Of a DNA stretch of 64,000 bases, positions 8,949-18,320 are shown piece after piece. A model generated the notes under the pieces. The model was not told the origin of the DNA and did no database searches. It was given only the letters and a program-made list of their open reading frames with translations. The stretch lies in NCBI RefSeq assembly GCF_001281265.1, contig NZ_JXDB01000009.1, positions 1-64,000 of the forward strand. Reading direction: 5' to 3'. A program made the position numbers and the translations under genes. How positions within the stretch are numbered: the stretch's first letter is position 1; each line of letters opens with the position of its first letter. The stretch comes from Apilactobacillus kunkeei DSM 12361 = ATCC 700308 (GTDB lineage Bacteria > Bacillota > Bacilli > Lactobacillales > Lactobacillaceae).

Positions 8949-9001
8949 ACTTTTTTTGTACTATCATATGTTAATATGGTTATTAGAGAGGAGGAAAAGG
9001 T

Positions 9002-10039
9002 ATGTTTCATTTTATTCATGACATCATTCGTTTGTTTAGACCCAAACGTCAACCAGATGAATCACAAGAAAATGACTTCACAGATTTCACAACGCAAACC
9101 GTTGATGAACCTGTAGAAGCAACAGCCGATAATATTGAAGAAACCCCTTCTCCTTCTCCTAAACCAAGGGCAAAGATGACTATCTACTATGTAGATGAAG
9201 ACGGTCACTATCTTCACGAGTTCAACGTAATTCATGGATTCGTCGGTGATCCAGTCAGTTTCATCATCCCCGATTTTGATCACTACGTTTTATTCAAAAT
9301 AATGGGTGTTTCCACCTACATGCAAAAAGAAGATAATGAAGTCACACTTCAATATAATCGATTGAATGGAAAACCAGTTAATATTTTCTTCATTAACTAT
9401 GATACATATTCCATGATTCGTCTTCCTCAAATGGCAATCGGTAAATATAACAATGAATTTCAAATTAACATCCCAGAACTATCTGGTTTTAAACTAGTCA
9501 ACTATTCCGGTGATTCAAACGGTATCTTCGATGACTACATGAAGCATTTAATCATCTACTACCGTCGAAACGATTGGCACAGCGTCCAAAAGGACACGTT
9601 CTACATTCGTTTAAGAGAATACACCAGAGTCTACAACGACACTAACGGTGATGTGCTTCACGTCTTATTACCAAAGAAAAGTATTTGGAAGGTATTCTAT
9701 CAAGTCACTACTGACGACGCTCTGTGGTTAAATATCGGACCAAACCAATGGATTGTCGATAGAAACTTCTTTAGAATGCAATATCCATTCGCTAAAGAAC
9801 TAACCAATACGGATTCTTGGAAGATTGAACAAGTACACTACCCTGCAACCGTTGAAAACGATAATCATCAGAGTGTGGTCGTATACAACTTCCCTTACGG
9901 TAGCTGTATTGGATTCCTCCACAATGGTAACTCCTTCATCGTCACCCAGGAGATTGTTGATCAAAACAATGTCCAATGGGTCGAAATTAATAACCTGCAC
10001 TACATCGTTTCAGATGACGTAAAAAAAGAGCTTAGATAA
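9002..10039 (+). CDS. MucBP-like and SH3-like domain protein without visible secretion signal
   Basis: 345 residues. After a short amphipathic start (MFHFIHDIIRLFRPK) and a low-complexity acidic, Pro-rich linker (about 17-58) come two beta-rich MucBP-like repeats (about 59-118, opening TIYYVDEDGHYLHEF, and about 124-188) and two SH3/SLAP-like repeats with the GPNQWIV and NNVQWVEI signatures (about 198-260 and 275-342). These modules are normally extracellular in lactobacilli, binding mucin or cell wall, yet no hydrophobic signal peptide, LPXTG or membrane segment is seen. Strong ribosome site GAGGAGG before the ATG. The stop lies within a bidirectional terminator shared with prfC. Function is not known. 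Confidence 0.65.
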   Translation: MFHFIHDIIRLFRPKRQPDESQENDFTDFTTQTVDEPVEATADNIEETPSPSPKPRAKMTIYYVDEDGHYLHEFNVIHGFVGDPVSFIIPDFDHYVLFKIMGVSTYMQKEDNEVTLQYNRLNGKPVNIFFINYDTYSMIRLPQMAIGKYNNEFQINIPELSGFKLVNYSGDSNGIFDDYMKHLIIYYRRNDWHSVQKDTFYIRLREYTRVYNDTNGDVLHVLLPKKSIWKVFYQVTTDDALWLNIGPNQWIVDRNFFRMQYPFAKELTNTDSWKIEQVHYPATVENDNHQSVVVYNFPYGSCIGFLHNGNSFIVTQEIVDQNNVQWVEINNLHYIVSDDVKKELR

Positions 10040-10055
10040 CATCTAAGCTCTTTTT
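10021..10055. terminator. bidirectional terminator between the MucBP-like gene and prfC
   Basis: AAAAAGAGCTTAGAT, loop AAC, ATCTAAGCTCTTTTT. A and T tracts on both sides serve both convergent genes; the last codons of the plus-strand gene are inside the left arm. Confidence 0.9.
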
Positions 10056-10058
10056 ATT

Positions 10059-11636
10059 TTATAGTTTTGAAGTAAGTTCTACATCTGGATACTTTTCCTT
10101 GAACCAACGTTCAGCAAATGAGTTTTCGAATAAGAACAATGGATCGCCATGACCGTCTTTTACCAAGATGTTTCTAGATGAAGACATCTTTTCGTCTAAT
10201 TGGTCTGGGTTAATCCAACGAGCAGTCTTGCTACCCATTGGTTCCATTACAACTTCAGAGTTGTATTCGTTTTGCATTCTGAATTGGAAAACTTCGAATT
10301 GAAGTTGACCAACGGCACCTAGGATGTAGTCACCGGTAGTGTATGATGTGTAAAGTTGAACCGCACCTTCTTGAACTAGTTGTTGGATTCCCTTGTGGAA
10401 TGATTTTTGTTTCATAACATTCTTAGCGGAAACCTTCATGAATAGTTCAGGTGTAAATTGAGGTAGCTTGGTGAACTTAACATCACGTTTATCAGAGTAA
10501 ATGGTATCACCGATTTGGAAGTTACCAGTATCGTATAAACCAATGATGTCACCGGCTACGGCGTTTTCAACGTTTTCACGAGTGTTAGCCATGAACTCAG
10601 TCACGTTAGATAGACGTAGTTTCTTTTGGTTTCTTTGTAAAGTAACATCCATCCCACGTTCAAACATTCCAGAACATACACGCACGAATGCGATACGGTC
10701 TCTATGCTTAGGGTTCATGTTAGCTTGAATCTTAAAGATGAAACCAGTGAATTGTTCATCTTCAGGTTTGACTTCAACGTCGTTTTCAGTTTCGTGTTCA
10801 CCTGGTTTTGGTGCAAAGTTTAGATATGCATCTAAGAAAGTCTTTACCCCAAAGTTAACCAAGGCTGAACCAAAAAATACGGGAGTTTGTTCACCATTCT
10901 TAATCTTTTCTTCGTCAAATGGATTACCCGCTTCAGTGATTAGATCCATGCTTTCTTTAGCATCTTGGTAAACACTGTCGTCAGCTAACTTGTTGTCTTC
11001 TAACAAGTTACCGTCTTCATCCAATGGTAAGTATGGATTATTTTCATCTTCTGGACGGTAAAGTTCGACACGTTTGTTGTATCGATCGTATAGTCCTCTT
11101 AGAATTTTTCCTGAACCGATTGGCCAGTTCATTGGGTATCCTTCGATTCCCAAGACATCTTCTAGTTGACTGATTAATTCCATTGGGTCTCGACTATCAC
11201 GATCAAGTTTGTTCATGAAAGTAAAGATTGGAATTCCACGCATTTTACAAATTTGGAATAATTTTTTAGTTTGTGGTTCAATCCCCTTGGCAGCATCAAT
11301 AACCATGACTGCAGAGTCAACGGCCATCAAAGTACGGTAAGTATCTTCTGAGAAATCTTGGTGCCCAGGGGTATCCAAGATGTTGATACGCTTACCAGCG
11401 TAATCAAATTGCATTACTGAACTAGTAACAGAAATTCCACGTTTCTTTTCAATTTCCATCCAGTCAGACTTTGCAAAGTTACCTGACTTCTTAGCCTTAA
11501 CAGTACCGGCTTCACGAACAATTCCACCAAACAATAGTAATTGTTCAGTAATTGTAGTTTTACCAGCATCCGGGTGAGAGATGATGGCAAAAGTACGACG
11601 CTTATCAACGCTTTGCTCTATTTTTTTATTACCCAT
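10059..11636 (-). CDS. prfC: peptide chain release factor 3 (RF3)
   Basis: GTPase that recycles RF1/RF2 from the ribosome after termination. The 525 residues contain all translation-factor G motifs: G1 SHPDAGKTT near 20-28, the effector region [13 protein letters not shown]3 DTPGHQDF near 91-98, and G4 NKLD near 145-148, followed by domains II and III. RF3-specific features include the PMNWPIGSG stretch. Length agrees with the family. Stands alone, convergent with the preceding gene. Confidence 0.95.
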   Translation of the reverse strand: MGNKKIEQSVDKRRTFAIISHPDAGKTTITEQLLLFGGIVREAGTVKAKKSGNFAKSDWMEIEKKRGISVTSSVMQFDYAGKRINILDTPGHQDFSEDTYRTLMAVDSAVMVIDAAKGIEPQTKKLFQICKMRGIPIFTFMNKLDRDSRDPMELISQLEDVLGIEGYPMNWPIGSGKILRGLYDRYNKRVELYRPEDENNPYLPLDEDGNLLEDNKLADDSVYQDAKESMDLITEAGNPFDEEKIKNGEQTPVFFGSALVNFGVKTFLDAYLNFAPKPGEHETENDVEVKPEDEQFTGFIFKIQANMNPKHRDRIAFVRVCSGMFERGMDVTLQRNQKKLRLSNVTEFMANTRENVENAVAGDIIGLYDTGNFQIGDTIYSDKRDVKFTKLPQFTPELFMKVSAKNVMKQKSFHKGIQQLVQEGAVQLYTSYTTGDYILGAVGQLQFEVFQFRMQNEYNSEVVMEPMGSKTARWINPDQLDEKMSSSRNILVKDGHGDPLFLFENSFAERWFKEKYPDVELTSKL

Positions 11637-11708
11637 TATTCGAATCCTTCCGTTTTATAATATATAAATACAATTGTAACATATTAAAACAATCTTCCAT
11701 ATGTGAAT

Positions 11709-11746
11709 TAAAAAACATCCCCGATTAAATCGAGGATGTCTTTTTT
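11709..11746 (-). terminator. tagD terminator
   Basis: On the minus strand ACATCCTCGAT pairs with ATCGGGGATGT (one G-U) and is followed by six T. The stop codon of tagD lies at its edge. Confidence 0.9.
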
Positions 11747-12155
11747 ATTTCTTCCAATCGCCTTCGTCAGTAAGACCTAAGTCCTTCTTGATTTTAGAAG
11801 TTGAAATACCTTCAGTTCTTGGTAGGTAAACGACTTTACAGTAGTCCTTTAAGAAGTCGAACTTGCCTTCCCAGTCATCTCCCATAACAAATATGTCGAT
11901 GTTATTATCAACAACGTCTTTAATCTTTTGGTCCCAGTTGTTTTCTGGAATCACGTGATCAACGTAACGAATAGCTTCTAAAACATACTTTCTGTCTTCG
12001 TATGAAGTGTAAGCCTTCTTACCCTTTTCAGCGTTAAATTCGTCGGTAGAAACACAAACTGTTAAGTCGTCACCTAATTCCTTGGCACGTTTTAATAAAC
12101 GAACATGACCCTTGTGTAATAGGTCAAATGTTCCATAAGTAATTACTTTTGTCAT
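11745..12155 (-). CDS. tagD: glycerol-3-phosphate cytidylyltransferase
   Basis: Makes CDP-glycerol from CTP and sn-glycerol-3-phosphate for teichoic acid polymers. About 136 residues with the nucleotidyltransferase signatures YGTFDLLHKGHVRLL (HxGH) at the N-terminus and GISTSKIKKDL at the C-terminus. The ATG at 12155 is preferred because AGGAGATAAT lies directly upstream; a start at 12212 would overlap the preceding gene and add 19 unrelated residues. It directly follows an AI-2E-family gene. No other wall teichoic acid polymerase gene is adjacent. Confidence 0.93.
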   Translation of the reverse strand: MTKVITYGTFDLLHKGHVRLLKRAKELGDDLTVCVSTDEFNAEKGKKAYTSYEDRKYVLEAIRYVDHVIPENNWDQKIKDVVDNNIDIFVMGDDWEGKFDFLKDYCKVVYLPRTEGISTSKIKKDLGLTDEGDWKK

Positions 12156-12192
12156 ATTATCTCCTGCTTTGTCTCTCTTTGTTTTTGCTAAC

Positions 12193-13302
12193 TCACTTGT
12201 GTGATTGTTCAATCATCCAAATACTGTAGATGTATTGCACGACCACTTTCACAACGGCATATAGTGGAATTGCTAGAATCATTCCCATTAAACCAGCAAT
12301 ATTTCCGGCAGCCATTAAGATTATTATAATGGTTAGTGGATGAATATTCAAAGACTTTCCGATTACATTTGGATAAACCAAGTTACCGTCTAGTTGTTGA
12401 ACAATGACTACCACGATTACCACCCATACTAATTCGCTGACACTGGTAGAAAGTGCTACAAATACTGATGGCATGATTCCAATGTATGGACCAACGTATG
12501 GAATGATATTACAGATTCCGGCAAACACCCCTAGCAGTAGTGCATACTTTTGGCCGATTAGAACGTATCCGATGGATGTGAATACACCAACGAATAAACA
12601 TTCAATCATCTGACCACCGATGTAGTGAGAAATGGTATCACTCATCTTTCCCAATAGCTTGATAGTTCTACGACGACTTCTTGGTGGCAACATCTTAGCG
12701 ATATTTGGAATCATCTTGTGACCATCTTTTAGCATATAGAACAATACCACTGGGACGGTAATCATCACAATCACAGCTGAAGCAGCGGTTGAAATGATTG
12801 ATCCGACACTAGAAGTAATCCCACCTAAACTGTGTTGGAAGTAGTTGTAAACGTAACTTTGTAGTGAAGAAATGTATTCTGATGAATAGAATTTCTTAAA
12901 GATACCCTTTTGACTGTGCACTTCCACATAGTGATTAATATCATCGGCAATCTTTGGTAGGTTAGTAACCAAGTTGGTTACCTGAGTTACCAAACGTGGT
13001 AGAAATGATGAGAATAGATATACGATTATTCCAATTAGAAATATGTATACAATCAAGATTGCCCAGTTACGGGAAATTCTTTTGGTTTTACTAATCTTAA
13101 TTTTCATTATTAGGTTAACCACTGGGTTTAGCATGTAGAACAATACCCCAGCAATTAGGATTGGCATGAATACTGCTGAGATAAACATCCCAATTGGGCT
13201 GAAAATAAACTCAAGTTTTGTACATATCCAGATAATGCTTACGACCAGTAGCAATTCCACTGTCCATAGGATTATCGAGGAATTTTTAATTTTATTAAAC
13301 AT
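12193..13302 (-). CDS. AI-2E family transporter (TqsA/YdbI-like permease)
   Basis: About 369-residue integral membrane protein with seven to eight helices, starting MFNKIKNSSIILWTVELL. The family signature region is present: GICNIIPYVGPYIGIMPS and the C-terminal VVIVQQLDGNLVYPNVIGKSLNIHP stretch seen in its parts QQLDGNLVYP and GKSLNIHPL. Members of this family export small molecules or ions; the autoinducer-2 role is known for only a few and should not be assumed. ATG 13302 is chosen because GGAGG sits 8 bases before it; the TTG at 13317 overlaps that site. Followed by tagD. Confidence 0.88.
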   Translation of the reverse strand: MFNKIKNSSIILWTVELLLVVSIIWICTKLEFIFSPIGMFISAVFMPILIAGVLFYMLNPVVNLIMKIKISKTKRISRNWAILIVYIFLIGIIVYLFSSFLPRLVTQVTNLVTNLPKIADDINHYVEVHSQKGIFKKFYSSEYISSLQSYVYNYFQHSLGGITSSVGSIISTAASAVIVMITVPVVLFYMLKDGHKMIPNIAKMLPPRSRRRTIKLLGKMSDTISHYIGGQMIECLFVGVFTSIGYVLIGQKYALLLGVFAGICNIIPYVGPYIGIMPSVFVALSTSVSELVWVVIVVVIVQQLDGNLVYPNVIGKSLNIHPLTIIIILMAAGNIAGLMGMILAIPLYAVVKVVVQYIYSIWMIEQSHK

Positions 13303-13333
13303 ATTCGAAACCTCCAATAATCATTATACCATT

Positions 13334-14137
13334 TTATTCATCCATATTTTTATCATCTATGAATGAATTGATATCATCCATATCAAAACCTTTGCGGTAA
13401 AGTGCTTGCTTGGTCTTCATGACTCTTTGCATCCCATCATACTTACGATTACGATGCCAAATCTTGTCACCCTGTTGTCTCAATAAATCCATTTGGTCTT
13501 CTTCATCGACTTCAAAGTCCATGTCCTCCATGACGCTTAAAACTACGTCAGTTGGATACCCCTTCTTCATCAGCGCTAGTTTGGTCTTATCCAAACGGTT
13601 CTTGTACGCATCACGCTTATGTTTTTTAAAAATTTTATCGGCTTGAATTTGGCAGTTTTCAATCATTTCTTCGTGTGAGTAGAAGTTATTCAAGGCATTT
13701 TCAATCAAGTTTTCGTTGATTTGTTTTTCCTTTAGCTTATAAAAGACGTTTGATGGTCCCTTATCCTGCTTCTTTACTTCCGTTCGCACGTAACTGTCAG
13801 CGTAGCTTTGATCATTAACTAGTTTTAATTCAACCAACTTCTGCATGACTACAGCAATGTGTTGTTCGTTTTCACTATAGGTTTGAAGTTTCTTTACGAC
13901 TTCGTTTTCAGTTCTTAATTGGTGGGATAAGAAGTTAATCGCCTTACTGTAAAGTTTGGAAATGTCATCAGCATTGACGAGCTCTTCTTTTAGCTCGTCG
14001 TCGATTTCCATTCCCTTAAAGATACGATATTTAATCATTACATTTTCACTGATTGGAAACGCGTATACCCCGTCTACGTAAACATTAAAACGCTCTTTTC
14101 TCTTTTGGGCTTCAATCATGGTGATTTTAGATGCCAT
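13334..14137 (-). CDS. recX: regulatory protein RecX
   Basis: Modulator of RecA filaments. About 267 residues made of repeated three-helix units, with family motifs such as LSHQLRTENEVVKKL (about 87-101), the NDQSYADSYVRTEVKKQDKGP segment (ADSYVRTEVKKQDKGP) and two further repeats ending in KGYPTDVVLSVM and KGFDMDDINSFI. The start at 14137 (MASKITMIEAQ) follows AAAGGAG; the upstream ATG at 14161 would place that site inside the gene. Divergent from the flavodoxin gene. Confidence 0.9.
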   Translation of the reverse strand: MASKITMIEAQKRKERFNVYVDGVYAFPISENVMIKYRIFKGMEIDDELKEELVNADDISKLYSKAINFLSHQLRTENEVVKKLQTYSENEQHIAVVMQKLVELKLVNDQSYADSYVRTEVKKQDKGPSNVFYKLKEKQINENLIENALNNFYSHEEMIENCQIQADKIFKKHKRDAYKNRLDKTKLALMKKGYPTDVVLSVMEDMDFEVDEEDQMDLLRQQGDKIWHRNRKYDGMQRVMKTKQALYRKGFDMDDINSFIDDKNMDE

Positions 14138-14216
14138 TACTCTCACTCCTTTATTTAACATCCCATTTTACATTTGGTATAATTAGTTATCAGATTGCGA
14201 AAGGACGTATATTACT

Positions 14217-14672
14217 TTGAAAGCACATGTAGTTTTTGCAACCATCACAGGTAACAACGAAGACGTCGCTGATATCGTTACTGAAGGCCTAGAAGATTTA
14301 GGCGCTGAAGTTACCCAAACCGAAATTTCACAAACAGATGCTCAAGATTTTGAAGATGCAGATATCTGTGTCGTTTGTGCATACACCTACAACGAAGGTC
14401 ACCTTCCAGAAGAAGGTTTAGACTTCTTCGACGACCTAGGTGACTTAGATCTTTCAAACAAGGTCTTTGGTGTTGCCGGTTCTGGTGATATCTTCTATGA
14501 AGAATTCTTCAATACTTCAGTTGATGACTTCATCAACCAATTCAAGAAGACTAACGCTACTCAAGGTTTTGAAGGTGTTAAAATCAACTTGGAACCAGAT
14601 GAAGATGACATTGAAAAACTTGACGAATTTGCCTCAAGCTTAGTTGATACTTACAAAAAAATAAATGGTTAA
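14217..14672 (+). CDS. flavodoxin
   Basis: Short-chain electron carrier of 151 residues binding FMN. The phosphate-binding loop TITGNNED is near residues 9-16; the FMN-flanking segments are AYTYNEGHLPE near 60-70 and GSGDIFYEEF near 88-97. Very acidic, as usual for flavodoxins. It begins with TTG; no ATG lies near and the P-loop spacing fits this start. Single gene, convergent with yihY through a shared terminator. The electron partner is not evident here. Confidence 0.9.
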   Translation: MKAHVVFATITGNNEDVADIVTEGLEDLGAEVTQTEISQTDAQDFEDADICVVCAYTYNEGHLPEEGLDFFDDLGDLDLSNKVFGVAGSGDIFYEEFFNTSVDDFINQFKKTNATQGFEGVKINLEPDEDDIEKLDEFASSLVDTYKKING

Positions 14673-14675
14673 AAA

Positions 14676-14707
14676 GAAAATCGTTGATGTTTATCAACGA
14701 TTTTTTG
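14676..14707. terminator. bidirectional terminator flavodoxin / yihY
   Basis: AAAATCGTTGAT, loop GTTT, ATCAACGATTTTTT between two convergent genes. Confidence 0.88.
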
Positions 14708-14717
14708 TTTTGCAATC

Positions 14718-15608
14718 TTATCTCTTCTTGTTTGGAATAAATGATTTGATGCTAGGCTTTCTGCCTTTAATTTCGACGTTCTTAACGTCTTGCACGGAGG
14801 CATTAATGACCGCCCCTAAAATCAATATCATACCAATGATGTATAACCAAAGCATTAAAATAACAAAGGTTCCTAATGCTTTATAGGCATCAACACTACG
14901 TGCGAAATAATGAAGATAAATGGAGAATCCTTTGGATAGAACAATCATACCGATTGTAACGATTAATGATCCCATCCAAACATAACGCCACTTTGTGTTA
15001 ACATTTGGCACGAAGTAATACATCAATAGTACCAATAGGAATACCCCAATGACGGTCAAAGGATATCTCAACAGGATAAATAGTCCCACATTCATCTTGG
15101 ATAATCCCATTAGATAAGCTGAGTAACTAATGATGACCTTTCCAAAACCAAAGAATAATAGGAAAATTCCTAGCGAAATTACCAACAATAGCATCCAGAT
15201 AAACGAAACGATTCGATTCATCAGATTACTTTCGTTTTTAATTCCATATGACGAATTAACCGCCCGTTGAAACGCTGCTAAGGCCCGACTAGCTGACCAG
15301 ATGGCAACGATTAAACCAATCGATAACTTATCGGCATTGGCTCCCTTTAAAGCTGAAATAACGATAGGACTAACTGTCTTGAAAACCGTCGAAGGTAATA
15401 ATGGTTCTAGATAGTCTAAAATTTCGTATTGGTTAACGTGCAACAATTCTAGTAGGTTTCCAACGATGATTGTCGCTGGGAATAGTGATAGCAAAGAATA
15501 AAAGGCAATCACGACTGCTGAATCGGATACGTTGGATTCTTTATAATGCTTCTTTACGACTAGGAAGAAATGCTTCCATTTTCTAGCGGTGTCTTTATTA
15601 AGCTTCAT
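14718..15608 (-). CDS. YihY/virulence factor BrkB family membrane protein
   Basis: About 296 residues with six predicted membrane helices. Family signatures: VIAFYSLLSLFPATI near the N-terminus, IWSASRALAAFQRAVNSSYG in the middle and the C-terminal LMLWLYIIGMILILGAVIN. Formerly described as RNase BN, but the family is a membrane protein of unsettled function. ATG 15608 is chosen (GGTGA five bases upstream); it overlaps the end of the epimerase gene by 11 bases, indicating translational coupling. A GTG at 15620 is an alternative. Confidence 0.88.
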   Translation of the reverse strand: MKLNKDTARKWKHFFLVVKKHYKESNVSDSAVVIAFYSLLSLFPATIIVGNLLELLHVNQYEILDYLEPLLPSTVFKTVSPIVISALKGANADKLSIGLIVAIWSASRALAAFQRAVNSSYGIKNESNLMNRIVSFIWMLLLVISLGIFLLFFGFGKVIISYSAYLMGLSKMNVGLFILLRYPLTVIGVFLLVLLMYYFVPNVNTKWRYVWMGSLIVTIGMIVLSKGFSIYLHYFARSVDAYKALGTFVILMLWLYIIGMILILGAVINASVQDVKNVEIKGRKPSIKSFIPNKKR

Positions 15609-16746
15609 TATTATCACCACTTAGTTTATTAGAAGCAAACACTTCTTTAATTGCGTCTAAGATTTGCTTAGAAGCAGTTCCATCCCCGTAAGGATTCTTG
15701 GCAGTGGCCATATTCTTGTATTCTTCTGTATCGTCTAATAGTTGGTCAATGCTTGCACTAATCTTTTTCGGATCAGTTCCCACAAGTTTTAGTGTTCCTG
15801 CATCGACTCCTTCTGGACGCTCGGTAGCTTCTCTTAGTACCAATACTGGTTTACCTAATGAAGGAGCTTCTTCTTGGACTCCACCAGAGTCAGTCATGAT
15901 GAAATGACTGCGAGCTGCCATGTTATGGAAATCGACAACATCCAATGGTTCGATTAAGTGCACACGGTTCACCCCATCAAACACGCTGTGAGCAACAGAT
16001 TGAACTGATGGGCTCAAGTGGACTGGATATACGACTTCGATATCCTTTCTTTTTAATACTTCGTTTTTGATTGTTTCAAAGGTACGACGCATTGGTTCAC
16101 CTTGATTTTCACGACGGTGCATGGTTAATAGAATAATCTTGTGAGTCTTGTCAATATCATCTAACACGCTGTGGTGATAATTTCTATCAACGGTTTGTTT
16201 TAACGCATCAATTGCAGTATTCCCTGTAATATAGATACGGTCTTCTTTTAGGTTTTGTTTTAACAGATTTTCTTTGCTTAATTCAGTTGGTGCAAAGTAC
16301 ACATCTGAAAGGATGTCGGTCATTTGACGGTTCATTTCTTCAGGATATGGAGAGTACTTGTCCCAGGTTCTAAGCCCTGCTTCAACATGACCTAGTGGAA
16401 TTTGGTGATAAAATGCGCTGACTGCAGCAGCAAATGTGGTTGTGGTATCACCATGGACCAAAATCATATCTGGTTTGGCTTCGTTAATAATACTGTCTAG
16501 TTTGTTAATGACAGTGGTTGTGATTGAGCTTAAGGTTTGTTGTGCTTTCATTACGTGTAAATTGTAATCAGCTTCAATATGGAAAATATCCATAACTTGA
16601 TCTAGCATTTCTTTATGTTGGCCAGTCAAAACTGTGATGGGTTGAAACTCCTCTAAATTATTTTTCATTTCTAGAATGATTGGAGCCATCTTAATAGCTT
16701 CTGGACGAGTTCCAAAGATGGTCATCACTTTAATCGGTTTTTTCAA
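15598..16746 (-). CDS. wecB: UDP-N-acetylglucosamine 2-epimerase (non-hydrolysing)
   Basis: Interconverts UDP-GlcNAc and UDP-ManNAc for wall polymers. 382 residues with FGTRPEAIKMAP at 11-22, LVHGDTTTTFAAA near 95-107, GHVEAGLRTWD near 119-129, and the C-terminal MTDSGGVQEEAPSLGKPVL motif. Starts with TTG, GGAGG upstream. UDP-ManNAc normally feeds the linkage unit of wall teichoic acid; tagD nearby fits that use, though the TagA/TagO genes are not in this window. Also called mnaA in Gram-positives. Confidence 0.95.
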   Translation of the reverse strand: MKKPIKVMTIFGTRPEAIKMAPIILEMKNNLEEFQPITVLTGQHKEMLDQVMDIFHIEADYNLHVMKAQQTLSSITTTVINKLDSIINEAKPDMILVHGDTTTTFAAAVSAFYHQIPLGHVEAGLRTWDKYSPYPEEMNRQMTDILSDVYFAPTELSKENLLKQNLKEDRIYITGNTAIDALKQTVDRNYHHSVLDDIDKTHKIILLTMHRRENQGEPMRRTFETIKNEVLKRKDIEVVYPVHLSPSVQSVAHSVFDGVNRVHLIEPLDVVDFHNMAARSHFIMTDSGGVQEEAPSLGKPVLVLREATERPEGVDAGTLKLVGTDPKKISASIDQLLDDTEEYKNMATAKNPYGDGTASKQILDAIKEVFASNKLSGDNNEA

Positions 16747-16912
16747 GTTTATGCCTCCACAAAAAAGTATATTTATCTAATTATAACAAAATAATGTCGA
16801 GGTTGCCGACCATAAATACATCTTAAGAAAAATTTATGCTATCTATGAAAACCTTTTTGAAGTATTATGATAAAATATAAATAATTATGGATTAATGAAG
16901 GAGGTTACAATT

Positions 16913-17848
16913 ATGGAAAATATTGGTTTAATTGTACCCTGTTATAATGAAGAACCTTCCATTAAAATCTTTTATGATGAAGTCGAACGCGTCTTCAGCG
17001 AAATGCACGCTAACCACGTTGACTACAATCATGAATACTGGTTTATTAATGATGGTTCCTCTGACAACACTTTAGAAGAAATTAAGAAGCTACGCGAAAA
17101 TGATGAAAATGTTCATTACGTATCATTCTCACGTAACTTTGGTAAGGAATCTGCAATGTCAGCTGGATTAGAAAACGTTGGCGGTGACTATGTCGCCGTT
17201 ATGGACGTGGACTTACAAGATCCACCTGCATTACTTCCTCAAATGATTAAGTACATAAAAGAAGATGATTACGACGTCGTTGGCTGTGTGCAAAAGAGTA
17301 GAAAACAAAACTTTGTGAGAGCTTTCCTATCTTCAAGTTTTTACAAGGTTATCAACAAAATGTCTGACGTTGAAATTAAACAAAACGTCAGAGATTACCG
17401 TCTAATGACTCGTCAATACGTTGATAATGTTTTGAAATTAACTGAATACAACCGTTTCACTAAGGGTATCTTTAGTTGGGTCGGTTTTAAAACTAAATAC
17501 ATCGAATACGATGGTGTTGAAAGAGCTGCCGGTGAATCACACTGGTCACTATACCAACTACTTGAATATTCACTGGAAGGAATCGTCGACTTCTCAGATG
17601 TCCCACTTAAAGTGGCAACCTGGGTTGGTGGTGTTTCGTTCTTCCTATCATTGATTGGACTAATATTTGTTATTTTAAGAGCTATTTTATTTGGCGGATC
17701 CGTATCTGGATGGCCATCACTAGTATCAATCATTCTATTAATCAACGGTGTTCAACTATTCTGTCTAGGAATCGTTGGTAACTACATTGGAAAGATTTAC
17801 TTAGAAACAAAGCATCGTCCTAAATATATTGTGAAAGAGAAGAAATAA
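16913..17848 (+). CDS. GT2-family polyprenyl-phosphate glycosyltransferase (GtrB/DPM1-like)
   Basis: About 311 residues. N-terminal GT2 catalytic domain: LIVPCYNEEPSI at the start, FINDGSSDNT near 46-55, DVDLQDPP near 100-107 (DxD) and RAAGESHWSLYQL, then two C-terminal membrane helices (about 228-256 and 264-290). Such enzymes load a sugar onto undecaprenyl phosphate for transfer outside. ATG 16913 is chosen because AAGGAGG lies 8 bases upstream; the ATG at 16895 precedes that site. The next gene, a GtrA flippase, starts on the last A of this gene's stop (TAATG), a classic pair for glycosylating teichoic acids or other envelope polymers. Sugar unknown. Confidence 0.9.
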   Translation: MENIGLIVPCYNEEPSIKIFYDEVERVFSEMHANHVDYNHEYWFINDGSSDNTLEEIKKLRENDENVHYVSFSRNFGKESAMSAGLENVGGDYVAVMDVDLQDPPALLPQMIKYIKEDDYDVVGCVQKSRKQNFVRAFLSSSFYKVINKMSDVEIKQNVRDYRLMTRQYVDNVLKLTEYNRFTKGIFSWVGFKTKYIEYDGVERAAGESHWSLYQLLEYSLEGIVDFSDVPLKVATWVGGVSFFLSLIGLIFVILRAILFGGSVSGWPSLVSIILLINGVQLFCLGIVGNYIGKIYLETKHRPKYIVKEKK

Positions 17849-18267
17849 TGAAAAATTTGTGGAATAAATACAAACAAGTAATTGCTTACTTGTTTTGGGG
17901 TGTATTAACCACTGTTATCGACATTGCTGTTGCATTAGTGCTTTATCACCTACTACCAACCATGGACGTATTCTGGAACACACTAATCGCTTGGGTAGCC
18001 AGTGTATTATTTGCTTACTTTACTAATCGTAAATGGGTGTTCGAGTCTAAGGCGAACACTGTTAAAGAATACATTACAGAAATGATTTCTTTCTTCCTTG
18101 GCCGTGTGGCTTCATTAATCTTAGAAGAAATCATCCTAATGATTGGTGTTTCAATTATTAGCGAAAATAACTTTGATCTACTAAAAATATTCGCTCAATT
18201 AGTTGTAATTATTTTTAACTACTTCTGGTCAAAATTAGTGGTCTTTGTTAATCATAAAGAAAAATAA
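17848..18267 (+). CDS. GtrA family membrane protein (polyprenyl-phosphate-sugar flippase)
   Basis: 139 residues, four membrane helices, with the family landmarks YLFWGVLTTVIDIAV near 14-28, FAYFTNRKWVFES near 54-66 and the C-terminal FNYFWSKLVVF. GtrA proteins are thought to flip the lipid-linked sugar made by the partner GT2. Translationally coupled to that gene by a one-base overlap. Confidence 0.88.
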   Translation: MKNLWNKYKQVIAYLFWGVLTTVIDIAVALVLYHLLPTMDVFWNTLIAWVASVLFAYFTNRKWVFESKANTVKEYITEMISFFLGRVASLILEEIILMIGVSIISENNFDLLKIFAQLVVIIFNYFWSKLVVFVNHKEK

Positions 18268-18308
18268 AAAAAGCGATGAGATAAAAATTTATCTCATCGC
18301 TTTTTTCG
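18265..18308. terminator. bidirectional terminator gtrA-like gene / gluconate permease
   Basis: AAAAAAGCGATGAGATAAA, short loop, TTTATCTCATCGCTTTTTT between convergent genes. Confidence 0.9.
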
Positions 18309-18320
18309 TATCTATATTTG

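Noticed and set aside
12193-13302. Quorum-sensing autoinducer-2 exporter as a firm function
   Set aside because: The family name is historical; only membership in the family can be supported from sequence.
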